Source: Calothrix sp. 336/3 (GTDB lineage Bacteria > Cyanobacteriota > Cyanobacteriia > Cyanobacteriales > Nostocaceae). Taken from it: 64,000 nt of DNA. This document shows positions 26,517-36,440 of this stretch, in pieces. A model generated the notes under the pieces. It ran no database searches, was not told the origin of the DNA, and saw only the letters and a list, made by a program, of their open reading frames with translations. The stretch covers positions 2,086,700-2,150,699 of the forward strand of contig NZ_CP011382.1 in the NCBI RefSeq assembly GCF_000734895.2. The letters are read 5' to 3'. How positions within the stretch are numbered: the stretch's first letter is position 1; each line of letters starts with the position of its first letter. A program made the translations under genes and the position numbers.

Positions 26517-29500
26517 TTATTTCCAGCGAGATTTGCAGTAGTTGTCAATTTCTTCGTCGTTGATTAATTTGCTGGTTAAATTTCCACTGCGTACAAATAA
26601 ACAGCGTTGCTTTTTCTCTCCTTTGGTTTTGATTTCCACAAATACGGGACGAGGTGAGGGTTTGACGGTGATGCGACATACATCTTTGCGTTCGACTTCA
26701 TGGAAGGTGACATCAATTAATGTTGCTAAATCTTTTCCTAGTTTCGGTAGGAGTAAATCGTTGATGAGGAATAGTTGATATGCATCCCGTTTATTGGGTT
26801 TGCTGAAGGTTTGATAGTCTACATCGAGTCCGATAATTTGTTTGTCGTCGGTAACTCCAATGAGTAATGTTCCACCTTGTTCGGTATTCAGGAAGGATGC
26901 GACGGTTTTGAGGATGACTTGCTCCATATCGGGGTTTTTTTGGTTTTTATCCACATCCCAGCGAGCGGTTGATTTGAATTCTAAGGTGGAGCTTTCGTCT
27001 TGGGTGGTGATTAGTTCGATGATGTCTGCGTCTCCCGTCATGGGTGCAAATTCTCGGTATGCAGCAAGTGCGTCTTGCTTGACTTGTTCGGGGACGATGG
27101 GGAAGGTGGTGAGGATATATGCAAATTCATCTTCGGTTAAACCGTAGAGATGAGCGATGATTCCGTCGAGTTCTGCGCGGAGTTTTGCACGTTCGGTTTC
27201 GTCGGTAACTCCGTTGGTGTGGGATTCGAGTCCGACAGATGCAGCGAGTTCGTCGAATTCTGGGGTGGTACAGATGAGTTTAGCAGCGCGATCGCATATT
27301 TCGCTGAAGTATTTGTCTCCTTCTGTTAGTCGCGGAATTGGCATTTGATATATATAAAATATGGTTAAATTTTGACTAACTCTCTGCCTAATGCCAAAAT
27401 CAAAAATAAAAGAATTTAAACAAGCTGTAACAAATAATATTTCAGATGAATTAATTAGTAAGTTTCCATCATTACCTTTCTCATGAATAACACTGGCATT
27501 CATAGAATGACCAAAAAACGCATTTGGAGGTAACACAGATGCTATTAAAGACCTTTCATTTGTACTTGCAGCAACGGAACGATAAGCCAAACGATAATAT
27601 TGATAATCTAGCTTCTGACCTTCATCTTTCCCATTTCTTCCTAATACAGCTTTCCTACCTTCTTTTTCATCTACCCAATATTTAGGTTCAGCGAATTTAT
27701 GGGTAAATTGATGAATCATTTTCCCTTCATAAAGAGGTAATCTTCCTTGAAACTTTGACTTAAATAAATCTTTATCATCAGTCATGTGAAATTCACGACT
27801 TAAACAAAGGTTCCATTTGTCTTCTAACTTTTCTCCCAATAATGGAAACTTAGTCATTTTTTCCGAAATATGAAAGTCTATTTCATTTTTAAATTCTACT
27901 ATTGAAAGCGAATCTGGTGATAAACGACGCACAATTTCAAGGTTTATTGAAATACTTTCATTGCTCGGAAACCGTTGTAATTCCTGAACATCATGACGCA
28001 TAAAAGCAGCAGGAAATTTTTCAGTAATACCGCCTTTCTCAAAAGTCAATATAATAAATTTAGAGCGACTATCAACTCCCTCAAAAATATGTTTCCGATT
28101 CTCAAAACAGAATAATCCACTAATTTGAGTACTAGTAAACAACATTTCGCGCAGTTGTTTTGCTCCTAAGTCATTATAGAGGCTACTAGGAATCACAATT
28201 CCACATTCTCCACCAGTTTTTAATAAATTAAAGCATTGTTCCAAAAATAATTTATAAAGGTTGATATCTGTCGTTTTAGACTTCTTGCCATTAACTATAG
28301 AAATTTGATTTTGATATTGGCTTGATGAGCGATAAAAAAGATTGACATGAGGAAATGAACTTTTATAATCTAGCCATGCATTGGCTATTTCTCTATCTTG
28401 TAATAAGTCTTCTTTTGTATCTTCAAAGGTATGTATATCCATTTTTTTCTTCGTTACCAATTCACTATATCTTGCGAAGAACTCTTTTCCATTTGGCTTA
28501 AAAGCTTCCCAAGGTGGATTGGTAATAATAGCGTCAAAACCACCCCTTCCCAGAATCTTGTCGAAATGATAACCCCAATGAAAAGGCTTCAAAGCAGCAA
28601 TATCATCAAGAGTTAAATCACGTTTGACTGCTTTACCAGTTAACTGAACTTGTTCATACTTAATTTTCAGCTTCTGACTAAATTCCTCTAATAACAAAAC
28701 ATTTAATTTCTCTTGCGATTTCTTATTCAAATTATCAATCGAAGCACGCAAGTTTAATAATCTTTGGTCTTGATGGGTTCCTTCATCTAAACTCATAAAT
28801 TGTTGTTTACCATGAATAAAAGCATGTTCCTTATACATGGCAATGGACTTATTCTTTTCTTCTAATATCCCTTGATATGTATGATAGGAACTAGATTGAA
28901 ATAGACTTAATTGTAAATCAGGATTGTCTTGCTTGTATCCCCGTGCTTTTGCTTTCTTGGTTAATTTAACTTTGTCAAAATTATCTGCATTAACTCCTAT
29001 CAACCCAATCAAGGAATTACCAGCCATAATATTAAAATCAATATTAGGTAGTGGTTCCAATTCATCCACATCATGAGCAGAAGCAACCAAAGCAAGGAAA
29101 AGACGTAACTTAGCGATTTCCGTCGCTTCCTCCATAATATCCACACCATAGAGATTGTCGGTTACAATCCGCTTTTTAATATAGTAAGCGATGGATTTGT
29201 GAACATTTTCCAACTCTTGCAACTCATCTCTGGTTCTTGCATCCCCAATTAACTTAATCGAACCAATCGCAGCACCATAAACTTGAATCAAGGTTTTCAT
29301 CGCTGCAATCAAAAATGCTCCTGAACCACAAGCAGGATCGAGAATTGATAGTTTTGGTAAAATCTCTGTGAATAATAAACGATAAATACTTTGTTCTTTA
29401 CTTAAAAGCAGTTGGTTAATATCTTCAAATTGATTGAACTTATCCGAGATAGTTTCATTCACCCGGTCTACAATTAATTTATGAATTGTGCGATCGCATA

Positions 29501-30572
29501 AATATTCCGTAATTTGCGGACGAGTATAGTAAGCACCAAAGGCTTTTTGGTTAATATATTTCTCGAAAATATACCCCAAAACATCCGGATTTATCTCGTC
29601 GTCTTTTCCTTCCGGTGTATCATCCAAATTCCAAGTATAACGCGCAAATAATTCTAAAACCTGTTCAAAAGCTTCGTCAGCAATAGTAATATTATATTCC
29701 TGCTCAATCCGATGTCTTAAAAACAAACCACCATTCAGATATTTAACATTCCCCACCAATGGTTTAACAGATTCATCTCTATCATGCTCCGGTTTTGCAA
29801 AAGTCTCAAAAAACAACACCTGGAGAAATTCACCATAAAATAAATTTTCTCCCCGTTGCTGACTTTCCTTGAGCTTATTTTGTAAATATTCCAAATCTCC
29901 ATTTGGTTTATTAGGTGATTTATCGATAAATCCCTTACGCTGGAGAAAATAAACAAACATCAAGCGATTGAGAATAATCGAAGTATACCAACGTCTATCA
30001 CTTTCATGATTAATCCCTTTCACATAACCCAAAAATCGCTTGTGTTCTTCCTGAAAATCCTTATAAAATTGCTTCGTGACTCGTTCAACATCAAAAGCTT
30101 TTTGCAACCTTTGAGCAATTTGAACTACCGATAAACTATCATCCTCATATTCAGTAATATCAATTACTAAAGATGCTAACTTACTTAAAAATAAATCTCC
30201 CGGTTGACCTTTTACATATACATGGTCACGAATAAAGGTTTTATTCCCATCCCGCTTTACCCAATACCATAAACTCCGAGTCCGGGTTTCATCGATAAAA
30301 ATCAGCAGATTTTCCGCTTTTAATTTCGCAATTTCCTGATGAATTGCAGCACGAATTTTCACTCCAGGAATAATCCCATCTGTTCCTATGACTTCAAATA
30401 CAGCAACACCCGACACCTCAGCAATACATTTATACTCGTAAGTTTTCTCCTCAACTTCCAACGGAATAGATTTTCTACGTGTCGATTGTGACCAACCTAA
30501 CTCCTCGATAAATAAATCCTCGAATTTAAAATCACGTAATAAATCCCGCGTGCGTTGGAAGTTGAGTGCCAT
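26517..30572 (-). CDS. Type IIG/DISARM-like DNA adenine methylase with a C-terminal AlbA_2 (Schlafen-like) domain
   Basis: The product is 1351 residues. Motif I LDPACGSGAF (411-420) and motif IV NPPW (685-688) mark an Eco57I/PglX-type N6-adenine methylase. It is followed by a TaqI-C-like target-recognition region with repeated hydrophobic blocks (QMPIPRLTEGDKYF). From about 1185 the protein continues as an AlbA_2 domain: ESSTLEFKSTARWDV, MEQVILKTVASFLNTEQGGTLLIGVTDD and CLFVRSGN. That domain is found in Schlafen-like nucleases and regulators. The N-terminal 180 residues are not identified. It lies downstream of a PLD-SNF2 helicase on the same strand, with a toxin-antitoxin pair between them. 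A two-component methylase-helicase defence system related to DISARM is a reasonable inference. Function and modified site are unknown. Confidence 0.75.
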   Translation of the reverse strand: MALNFQRTRDLLRDFKFEDLFIEELGWSQSTRRKSIPLEVEEKTYEYKCIAEVSGVAVFEVIGTDGIIPGVKIRAAIHQEIAKLKAENLLIFIDETRTRSLWYWVKRDGNKTFIRDHVYVKGQPGDLFLSKLASLVIDITEYEDDSLSVVQIAQRLQKAFDVERVTKQFYKDFQEEHKRFLGYVKGINHESDRRWYTSIILNRLMFVYFLQRKGFIDKSPNKPNGDLEYLQNKLKESQQRGENLFYGEFLQVLFFETFAKPEHDRDESVKPLVGNVKYLNGGLFLRHRIEQEYNITIADEAFEQVLELFARYTWNLDDTPEGKDDEINPDVLGYIFEKYINQKAFGAYYTRPQITEYLCDRTIHKLIVDRVNETISDKFNQFEDINQLLLSKEQSIYRLLFTEILPKLSILDPACGSGAFLIAAMKTLIQVYGAAIGSIKLIGDARTRDELQELENVHKSIAYYIKKRIVTDNLYGVDIMEEATEIAKLRLFLALVASAHDVDELEPLPNIDFNIMAGNSLIGLIGVNADNFDKVKLTKKAKARGYKQDNPDLQLSLFQSSSYHTYQGILEEKNKSIAMYKEHAFIHGKQQFMSLDEGTHQDQRLLNLRASIDNLNKKSQEKLNVLLLEEFSQKLKIKYEQVQLTGKAVKRDLTLDDIAALKPFHWGYHFDKILGRGGFDAIITNPPWEAFKPNGKEFFARYSELVTKKKMDIHTFEDTKEDLLQDREIANAWLDYKSSFPHVNLFYRSSSQYQNQISIVNGKKSKTTDINLYKLFLEQCFNLLKTGGECGIVIPSSLYNDLGAKQLREMLFTSTQISGLFCFENRKHIFEGVDSRSKFIILTFEKGGITEKFPAAFMRHDVQELQRFPSNESISINLEIVRRLSPDSLSIVEFKNEIDFHISEKMTKFPLLGEKLEDKWNLCLSREFHMTDDKDLFKSKFQGRLPLYEGKMIHQFTHKFAEPKYWVDEKEGRKAVLGRNGKDEGQKLDYQYYRLAYRSVAASTNERSLIASVLPPNAFFGHSMNASVIHEKGNDGNLLINSSEILFVTACLNSFIFDFGIRQRVSQNLTIFYIYQMPIPRLTEGDKYFSEICDRAAKLICTTPEFDELAASVGLESHTNGVTDETERAKLRAELDGIIAHLYGLTEDEFAYILTTFPIVPEQVKQDALAAYREFAPMTGDADIIELITTQDESSTLEFKSTARWDVDKNQKNPDMEQVILKTVASFLNTEQGGTLLIGVTDDKQIIGLDVDYQTFSKPNKRDAYQLFLINDLLLPKLGKDLATLIDVTFHEVERKDVCRITVKPSPRPVFVEIKTKGEKKQRCLFVRSGNLTSKLINDEEIDNYCKSRWK

Positions 30573-31065
30573 AATATACTACCCTGTTGAAATAATAGAA
30601 TTTTCTCTAGAATTGACGAACATAAAAAATCTGCCCATAGACCGCAGTCATGGAGCAATAGCCCTGTTCAATTCAGGGTTGTAATAGTAAATACGCAATG
30701 ATACTGTTACTTTGATAGCTTTAAAAACACCAAAGAAGTTCAGCGTAAATACGTAGATATATTCATTATGTCTAAGGCTATGTACTGTCAGTGGTAGTAT
30801 GTATCAGGTTAAAATTTGACTAGATAAAAATATTTTTCTGATTTGATTTCAGCATAGAATACTCAAAAGCCCTCAAAGTCCTATCCAGCAAAGACTTAGA
30901 GGGCTTAGTGTAATTACTTAAGTAAATCTACGCTTTGTAAAAAACAACTCACGTATTTTCAAAATAAAAATAAAATTAATACAAAGAATTCTTTATAGTA
31001 GAAGTATTTAAGATTATGAACTTTCTCCAGCTTCTTTAATGGCAAAATCAATCACAGTTTGACTT
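30573..31065. other. Non-coding gap upstream of the methylase gene
   Basis: About 490 AT-rich bases. It should hold the methylase promoter and contains the hairpin at 30869-30906. No ORF is convincing. The stretch 30660-30690 (AGCCCTGTTCAATTCAGGGTT) has a small dyad without a T-tract. Confidence 0.4.
30869..30906. terminator. Strong hairpin between the PIN gene and the methylase gene
   Basis: AGCCCTCAAAGTC (30869-30881) pairs with GACTTAGAGGGCT (30894-30906), giving 12 base pairs with one bulge and a 12-nt loop. No clear T-run follows on either strand. It may end transcripts from the toxin-antitoxin pair before the methylase gene, or be a small repeat. Confidence 0.45.
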
Positions 31066-31193
31066 AAGTAAGTCGGTGAGAATAAACCTAACTATGTAAC
31101 AGATGGTAAAATCGGCATAACCCTTGGGATTGCTTCATTTCACTTCGTTTCATTCGCAATGACATAGCGTGAATTATTTAAACCGTTCTACTT
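31066..31193 (-). repeat. MITE-like repeat, copy 2, overlapping the PIN gene stop
   Basis: This is the reverse complement of the 24342-24473 repeat, with the same ends (AAGTAAGTCGGTGAG and CCGTTCTACTT) and only scattered differences; the last four bases are missing at the high-coordinate end. The final codons and the stop of the PIN-domain gene lie inside it. Confidence 0.75.
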
Positions 31194-31642
31194 AAACGAA
31201 TATTGTGATTGAGCATTTTCTGGATAGCTGTTTTAATAGACAGAGGATAACCTTCACGTTTAGCACGTAATAAAATTCCAATTGAACCTGTCACCGCAAG
31301 ACCACTTAATCTAGCGATTCTTCGTCCCACAGCTTCATCAATACAAACAGTTGAAATCTTCTTATCTAGCGCTAGTTGAATAACTGATGCTTCTCCTAAA
31401 TCTAAAGAGTTAAATAGCAGAGGAGAAATAGTTAAAGGAGAACTTTGTTTTTGTAGCCATGATGCTGATTGAAATTCAGTGATGGCAAAGCCTGTAGTGC
31501 CACCAATTAGTATCTCTTGGTACACTTCAAAAGGAACAAGAACATCTGTATAAAGAGACTCTAAAATCTTTAAATCACCCATAGCAGCGACAAGGGCAAT
31601 TAAGGGAGAAGTATTAATAATAATTTGATTGGTACTAGGCAT
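31178..31642 (-). CDS. PIN-domain toxin (DUF3368 type)
   Basis: The product is 154 residues. Acidic residues of a PIN nuclease are visible: NTSPLIAL at the start, FEVYQEI, LDLGEASVIQLAL and STVCIDEAVGRRIARLSGLAVTGSIGILLRAKREG. PIN toxins cleave RNA and are paired with small DNA-binding antitoxins. It overlaps the upstream UPF0175-like gene by 8 nt. The last codons (IRLSRTV) and the TAA come from the MITE-like repeat inserted at its 3' end. As the conserved body is complete, the toxin probably remains functional. The pair lies between the helicase and methylase genes, an insertion typical of defence islands. Confidence 0.85.
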   Translation of the reverse strand: MPSTNQIIINTSPLIALVAAMGDLKILESLYTDVLVPFEVYQEILIGGTTGFAITEFQSASWLQKQSSPLTISPLLFNSLDLGEASVIQLALDKKISTVCIDEAVGRRIARLSGLAVTGSIGILLRAKREGYPLSIKTAIQKMLNHNIRLSRTV

Positions 31643-31889
31643 TTTCTAGGTCTGATAATAATTCTTCTTCACTAAGATCAATTAAGGGAACCCCATACTC
31701 GCTTAGTTTGAGGATAAAGGTGACTCGATCTACTCCTAATAATGCGGCACACATACCAGAGGAAAGACGCTTCATTTCATAAAGTTTAACAGCCATTGCC
31801 CATTTTGATTCTTGCTCAAATTCTTCTCTGGTTTTGCCAACAGCATCAGGTAATGTTTCGGGGTAGTTAATCGTTAGTTGTAAGGACAT
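31635..31889 (-). CDS. UPF0175-family antitoxin
   Basis: From ATG 31889 the product is 84 residues (MSLQLTINYPETLPDAVGKT ...); the longer in-frame start at 31916 adds nine residues without support. The core (AMAVKLYEMKRLSSGMCAALLGVDRVTFILKLSEYGVPLIDLSEEEL) is the UPF0175 helix-turn-helix found as antitoxin to DUF3368 PIN toxins. Antitoxin-first order with an 8-nt overlap to the toxin supports an operon. It is probably autoregulated by the antitoxin, as in similar modules. Confidence 0.85.
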   Translation of the reverse strand: MSLQLTINYPETLPDAVGKTREEFEQESKWAMAVKLYEMKRLSSGMCAALLGVDRVTFILKLSEYGVPLIDLSEEELLSDLENA

Positions 31890-31975
31890 AGTTATTCTTT
31901 TTTCTATTTGGAACACTCTAATTATAGCAAATGAGAGAAAGAAGGATGTAGCGTAACTGAGGAAGTTAGGTTTTA

Positions 31976-34900
31976 CTAAACTTCAAATAAACCTAAAGAA
32001 CAAATAATTTGAGGCTCTCTTTTTTCAATTTCCTCACTCACAATACATAAGCGATCGTCCGTCCGCAAAGCAACAACTAACTCAGCTAATTGTTGATTAC
32101 TAATCCCACTACGTAATTGTCTATTTAAAGTATCAAGAGCAGATTGTCGTAAGGGATAGCGATAAATATCATCAATGGCTTTTAGCAATTCATCGGTGAT
32201 AAATAAAGTCCCCTTCATTTCCTGTACATAACTCTTCAAACGCTCATAGCTACGAAATCTTGCGCCTGATGGTCTACCCAATTGTCCACCCATATTTTTC
32301 TCTTCTTCTGCAAGTAATTCTGCACCTTTTTTGACTAATTCATGATGATGTTTATTTTTGGCGATCGCGGGTGTTGATTCATCACAAGTTGCCATTTTTA
32401 AAATCGCTAATTGGGATTGACTAACACTATTACCATCGCGATCAATATAAATTAAAGAATCATTTCCTTCGGTAGTTTTCATATACATTAAAACTCCCTC
32501 AGGTTGCACGGGTTGCGGAGAATGGCGACGAGTTGAATAAACTACATTCGACATTTCTTCGATAGTTTTTTTCAAACCTGGATTATCATCGGTGGCTTTT
32601 TTCCAAATTTGAAATGCTTCCGATGTCAAATCAACTTCCGTATCTTCTTCTCCATCTAAAATACCCGATTTCTCGTTATACAAATCCAGAATTACTTGTG
32701 CATCATCATCTTCAAAAAATGCTTCATCAGTTCCCACCACTTCGGCATTTTCTTGTAATCTTTGTTTCAGTCTTCCCCGCAAATTAATAATTCGTTCCAC
32801 TCCATCAGCAGGAAGAAAGGAATAACAGAAAATTTTCTCTGCATTTTGCCCAATTCTATCTACCCTTCCCGCTCTTTGAATCAAGCGAATAATTGCCCAA
32901 GGTAAATCCCAATTAATAATGATTGCACAATCTTGTAAATTATGACCTTCACTTAAAATATCTGTTGCTACTAAAATCCGTAATTCTTGATTTTTGAAAA
33001 CCTGGTTTTGTTTACCATTGCTAACAGGGCTAAATCTTGCCGTCAATTCTGTCGGATTTGGAGATGCACCCGTCACCCCAGCAATATTGGTAATCTGATT
33101 TGCTTGAAGATTCTCCGTTATATAACGAACTGAATCAGCAAACTGGGTAAAAATTAAGATTTTTTCTTGAGGATGAGTTCTCGTGAGTATTTCTACTAAT
33201 TTATTAATTTTTTCATCTTGCTTTGGTTGCCATTCCCCAATACTTTGCAAGACGTTAATTAATGCTTTTACATCTGCAAGTAAATCTTTCTTCAACTTTT
33301 TAATATCGAATAAATCTGTACGTAACCACTTAAATCTTTGTTGATATCGTGTTTGATATTCTTGATAGATAGATTCTGCTAAAGTGCGAAAATGTTTTTC
33401 GGTCGCATTTTCATTGTTAATATCCTCTTCTAATAAATTATTCTCATTATCGTCATCAGTTTCCACATCCAATAAACTTGCCATCAAGGAATCAGTATCT
33501 TCATCATTATTACGTGTATCTAATAACTCAGCATCCTGTGTACCGATGGGGATATCGAGTTCTTTTTCTAAGGCATATAGATAAATAAAATTTCGCAAAA
33601 TATGACGTTCGAGGGATTGAATAAAGGCAAAACCACTACTTTCTAAACGTTTAAATAAATTGGTACGAGAAAATCCCATTAATCTACGTCCACCACGAAA
33701 TAAGCCATTAAGTTGTCTTTGCTCTTTGTCTGTGGGTGCTTGCTTTGGCTTCTTTGCTACATAATTCCCTAATCCATAACGGGGCAGATTCAACTGATTA
33801 ATAACTTCTACTACAGCTGCCGAATAGAGGTAAGAATATGAGTCATTAGCAGTATCTAAATTAAACTTAATTGTGCGTGGTAAACGTTCGGGAAAATAAG
33901 AACGACTTTTATTAGTAAATTCCAAATATTTACGTCCAATTTCATCAGTTTGGGCATAATTATCTTTAATAAACGAGCGAGTCCTTCTAACCATATATCG
34001 CTTCATCAATTCTCGCCAATCATCTGCATATTCACTTTTTTCAAAAGCAGCCAAAGACTTAACCGAACATTGATGCTTACGAATAAATTCTAATTCTCCT
34101 AATGTCCCACCACCCAATTGATTAATTAAAACTTCCGGACGAAATCCTAAATCTTCATCTTCGGGCACAAATAATCTTAATTGGGCAGAAAGGTCAAGAT
34201 AGGTTTTATTATAAGGTGTTGCCGAAAGTAAAATACACTTGCTTTCATTAGCTGTAATATATTCCGCGATCGCACGATATCTTTTACCTTCACGATTGCG
34301 TAAATTGTGGCTTTCATCTATGAGTACAATCCGATAGCGACGTAATTCTGGTAACGTACTTTGAACTTTACTAATTGGCAAAACCTTGGCATAAAGTCGA
34401 TAATTATCAACATATTCTTGCCACATAGAAGTCAGATTTTTCGGACAAATAATTAGGGTTTCGAGTAAACAATCTTCTTGTAATATTTTCGCGAGAGCCG
34501 TTCCCACCAAAGTCTTTCCCAATCCCACCACATCCCCAACAATAACACCACCCCGTCGAGTCACATGACGCGCAGCTAACTGTACTGCCGCTTTTTGAAA
34601 ATCAAACAAATTATTAAACTCACGGGGAATTCGGAACTCGGAAATACCCGCGATCGCTTCATGGGATAAATGATAAGCAATCTTCAAATAAATATGGTAA
34701 GGCGGAATTAATTCTTCCCTTGCCCAACTATTATCAATTATCTCTGCAAGCTCTTGAGAAATATCAATGCAACCATAATCCTTCCACCTGTCATCAAACC
34801 ATTTTTGCAACTTATTTGTAGCATCATGATCTAAAATATCAACATTTAATTCCCCTTGCTTTCTTAGTCCTGCCAAAGTCAAATTACTACTACCTAAAAA

Positions 34901-35368
34901 CCCAACTATGGGACTATTGGGGTCATGGCGATGAACGAGGTATAACTTAGCGTGGAGAGGATGAGCTAAAAATAATTTAATAACTAATTTCTGCGTTTTT
35001 AATTGACGACTTAAGCGACGTAAACCCACTTCATCATCATTTGTTGGCGCGCCAATGGTAAGCTGTTGGCGAAACTCCTCTGCCACCTTTTTTTTTAAAC
35101 GAATAATAGTGCTATTATCGAGCCTGCCGAGAGTCGCACCAAGGGTAAAAGCCGTATGTACCTCATCCCTAGGTAAACCCTGCATTCCCACCAACAAGCG
35201 GCAACAAGAGACTTCCCCACCTACATACTGTTCAATTAAATCATCAAGCTTGCACCAACCTCTAAGGTTAAAATAACCCACGCAGAAATCAGCCCGGTAA
35301 GATAATTTGAGGGTATCGCGTAAAATCGGGAGCAGTTGTAAATCTATATTGTCAAAGATGCGTGGCAT
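31976..35368 (-). CDS. PLD-domain SNF2-type helicase (DISARM DrmD-like or related defence helicase)
   Basis: From ATG 35368 the product is 1130 residues. A phospholipase-D-like motif is at 139-164 (HAKLYLVH ... GSSNLT), then SNF2/RapA helicase motifs: Walker A GDVVGLGKT (278-286), DESH (351-354), SATPYN (382-387), later LIFTQFADSVRYI and QRAGRVDRIGQ. The domain layout suggests a DNA translocase with a possible nuclease active site. The frame continues upstream for 344 more codons into a cytosine-methylase remnant, but MPRIFDNIDLQLLPILRDTL reads as the natural N-terminus. Only one HKD-like motif is clear, so PLD activity is unsure. Together with the methylase-AlbA_2 protein it resembles DISARM-like or helicase-methylase defence pairs; drmA and drmB are not in the window. 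Confidence 0.78.
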   Translation of the reverse strand: MPRIFDNIDLQLLPILRDTLKLSYRADFCVGYFNLRGWCKLDDLIEQYVGGEVSCCRLLVGMQGLPRDEVHTAFTLGATLGRLDNSTIIRLKKKVAEEFRQQLTIGAPTNDDEVGLRRLSRQLKTQKLVIKLFLAHPLHAKLYLVHRHDPNSPIVGFLGSSNLTLAGLRKQGELNVDILDHDATNKLQKWFDDRWKDYGCIDISQELAEIIDNSWAREELIPPYHIYLKIAYHLSHEAIAGISEFRIPREFNNLFDFQKAAVQLAARHVTRRGGVIVGDVVGLGKTLVGTALAKILQEDCLLETLIICPKNLTSMWQEYVDNYRLYAKVLPISKVQSTLPELRRYRIVLIDESHNLRNREGKRYRAIAEYITANESKCILLSATPYNKTYLDLSAQLRLFVPEDEDLGFRPEVLINQLGGGTLGELEFIRKHQCSVKSLAAFEKSEYADDWRELMKRYMVRRTRSFIKDNYAQTDEIGRKYLEFTNKSRSYFPERLPRTIKFNLDTANDSYSYLYSAAVVEVINQLNLPRYGLGNYVAKKPKQAPTDKEQRQLNGLFRGGRRLMGFSRTNLFKRLESSGFAFIQSLERHILRNFIYLYALEKELDIPIGTQDAELLDTRNNDEDTDSLMASLLDVETDDDNENNLLEEDINNENATEKHFRTLAESIYQEYQTRYQQRFKWLRTDLFDIKKLKKDLLADVKALINVLQSIGEWQPKQDEKINKLVEILTRTHPQEKILIFTQFADSVRYITENLQANQITNIAGVTGASPNPTELTARFSPVSNGKQNQVFKNQELRILVATDILSEGHNLQDCAIIINWDLPWAIIRLIQRAGRVDRIGQNAEKIFCYSFLPADGVERIINLRGRLKQRLQENAEVVGTDEAFFEDDDAQVILDLYNEKSGILDGEEDTEVDLTSEAFQIWKKATDDNPGLKKTIEEMSNVVYSTRRHSPQPVQPEGVLMYMKTTEGNDSLIYIDRDGNSVSQSQLAILKMATCDESTPAIAKNKHHHELVKKGAELLAEEEKNMGGQLGRPSGARFRSYERLKSYVQEMKGTLFITDELLKAIDDIYRYPLRQSALDTLNRQLRSGISNQQLAELVVALRTDDRLCIVSEEIEKREPQIICSLGLFEV

Positions 35369-35699
35369 AGTTTTGTCGTGAGTCGGCAGTTTCGTCCCGG
35401 CGAATATTGCTCTACGAGTATACGCTTTTAGAATTGAGAATCTAGGGTTGCAATTATTTTTGATACAAGACTTTAATCTAGCACTGACTTTAAATAGGCT
35501 TGTAACCATGAACGCTGATTCGGGGCAATTTCTACTCTTTGAGAGGCTGAGTCGCAAGCGACACGCTACGCGATCGCCAACGACAACCTGCTTTGCGTCT
35601 AGGTATGTGTTTCTGATACGTTTTGATATTTTCGGGTTGGGAAAGATTGGAATTCCAGACAAAAACTGGTATTTCTTGAAACGGTTTGGTTGAAAGTAA

Positions 35700-36440
35700 C
35701 TATCAGAGTTGATATTTGATGTAATGAATTGAAGTGTTGTTATATTGCTTGTCTCCAAATGTTTTTTTTGCAAATGAACCAACACTTGGGAAGCGAACTG
35801 ACTAGTCAGCGCAAGAGCTATCGCATAAGCAAGCAAAGGAGGAACGCTATTCCCAATAGCCTTATGAGCAGCCAACTTACTCGAACCAAAATTGAACCAA
35901 TCAGGAAAACTATGTAATCTCGCGGCTTCACGAACTGTTATCACCCGCGCATGTTCATAGTGAATTGGTCGCGCTGCGGTTCGATTCCCACTCCCAGCGC
36001 GTAACGTAGGGGAAAATCCATCGGCAGACAAACGATAAGCCCAAGTTGTCGGCTCTTTCTCCCCAGGCTTTGTATCGGTGTATTTCTGCTGGGTTCCAGT
36101 CGTGTGGGCTGTTGCTTTGCATCCGGTAATGAGATTGGGAGATGTTGAATTGCAAGGGTGGTCACTGAGCCTTGTCGAAGTGAAGATTTTGTCCAAATAT
36201 TCTGCATATTTGCCCTTTTCGCCCAACTCCCAGGTGTCGGTTTGAGAATTGATAGGAATGTGACTTAGGTCAGAAATTGCATCCCCGACTGTAAATTTTT
36301 TATCACTCTCCAATGGTGGTATAACTTCGCCAAACTTTGAGCCAACCCAAATAGCTCGTTGTCGTTTTTGAGGCACACCGTAATCTGATGCTGTGAGCAA
36401 CCATTTGGATAAGATGTAGTGTTCTTCGATGAGAGCGTTA
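35700..36440 (-). pseudogene. 3' fragment of a cytosine-5 DNA methyltransferase
   Basis: In the same open frame as the helicase, the minus strand encodes the back half of a Dcm-type enzyme: LTASDYGVPQKRQRAIWVGS, RLSADGFSPTLRAGSG, ARVITVREAARLHSFPDWF and AHKAIGNSVPPLLAYAIALAL (motifs VIII-X). The front half, with the SAM loop and the catalytic PCQ motif, is absent, so it cannot methylate. Upstream the frame dissolves into a repeat-like stretch (GCGATAGCTGCGCTGACC) and overlaps the small gene at 36438. Downstream, between about 35369 and 35700, the translation looks non-coding. The fragment is probably the remnant of an upstream gene, and the joined 1474-residue ORF accidental. Confidence 0.75.

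Noticed and set aside
31976-36400. Genuine 1474-residue methyltransferase-helicase fusion
   Set aside because: The methyltransferase part lacks its catalytic half, and the segment between 35369 and about 35700 looks non-coding. ATG 35368 gives a natural helicase N-terminus.
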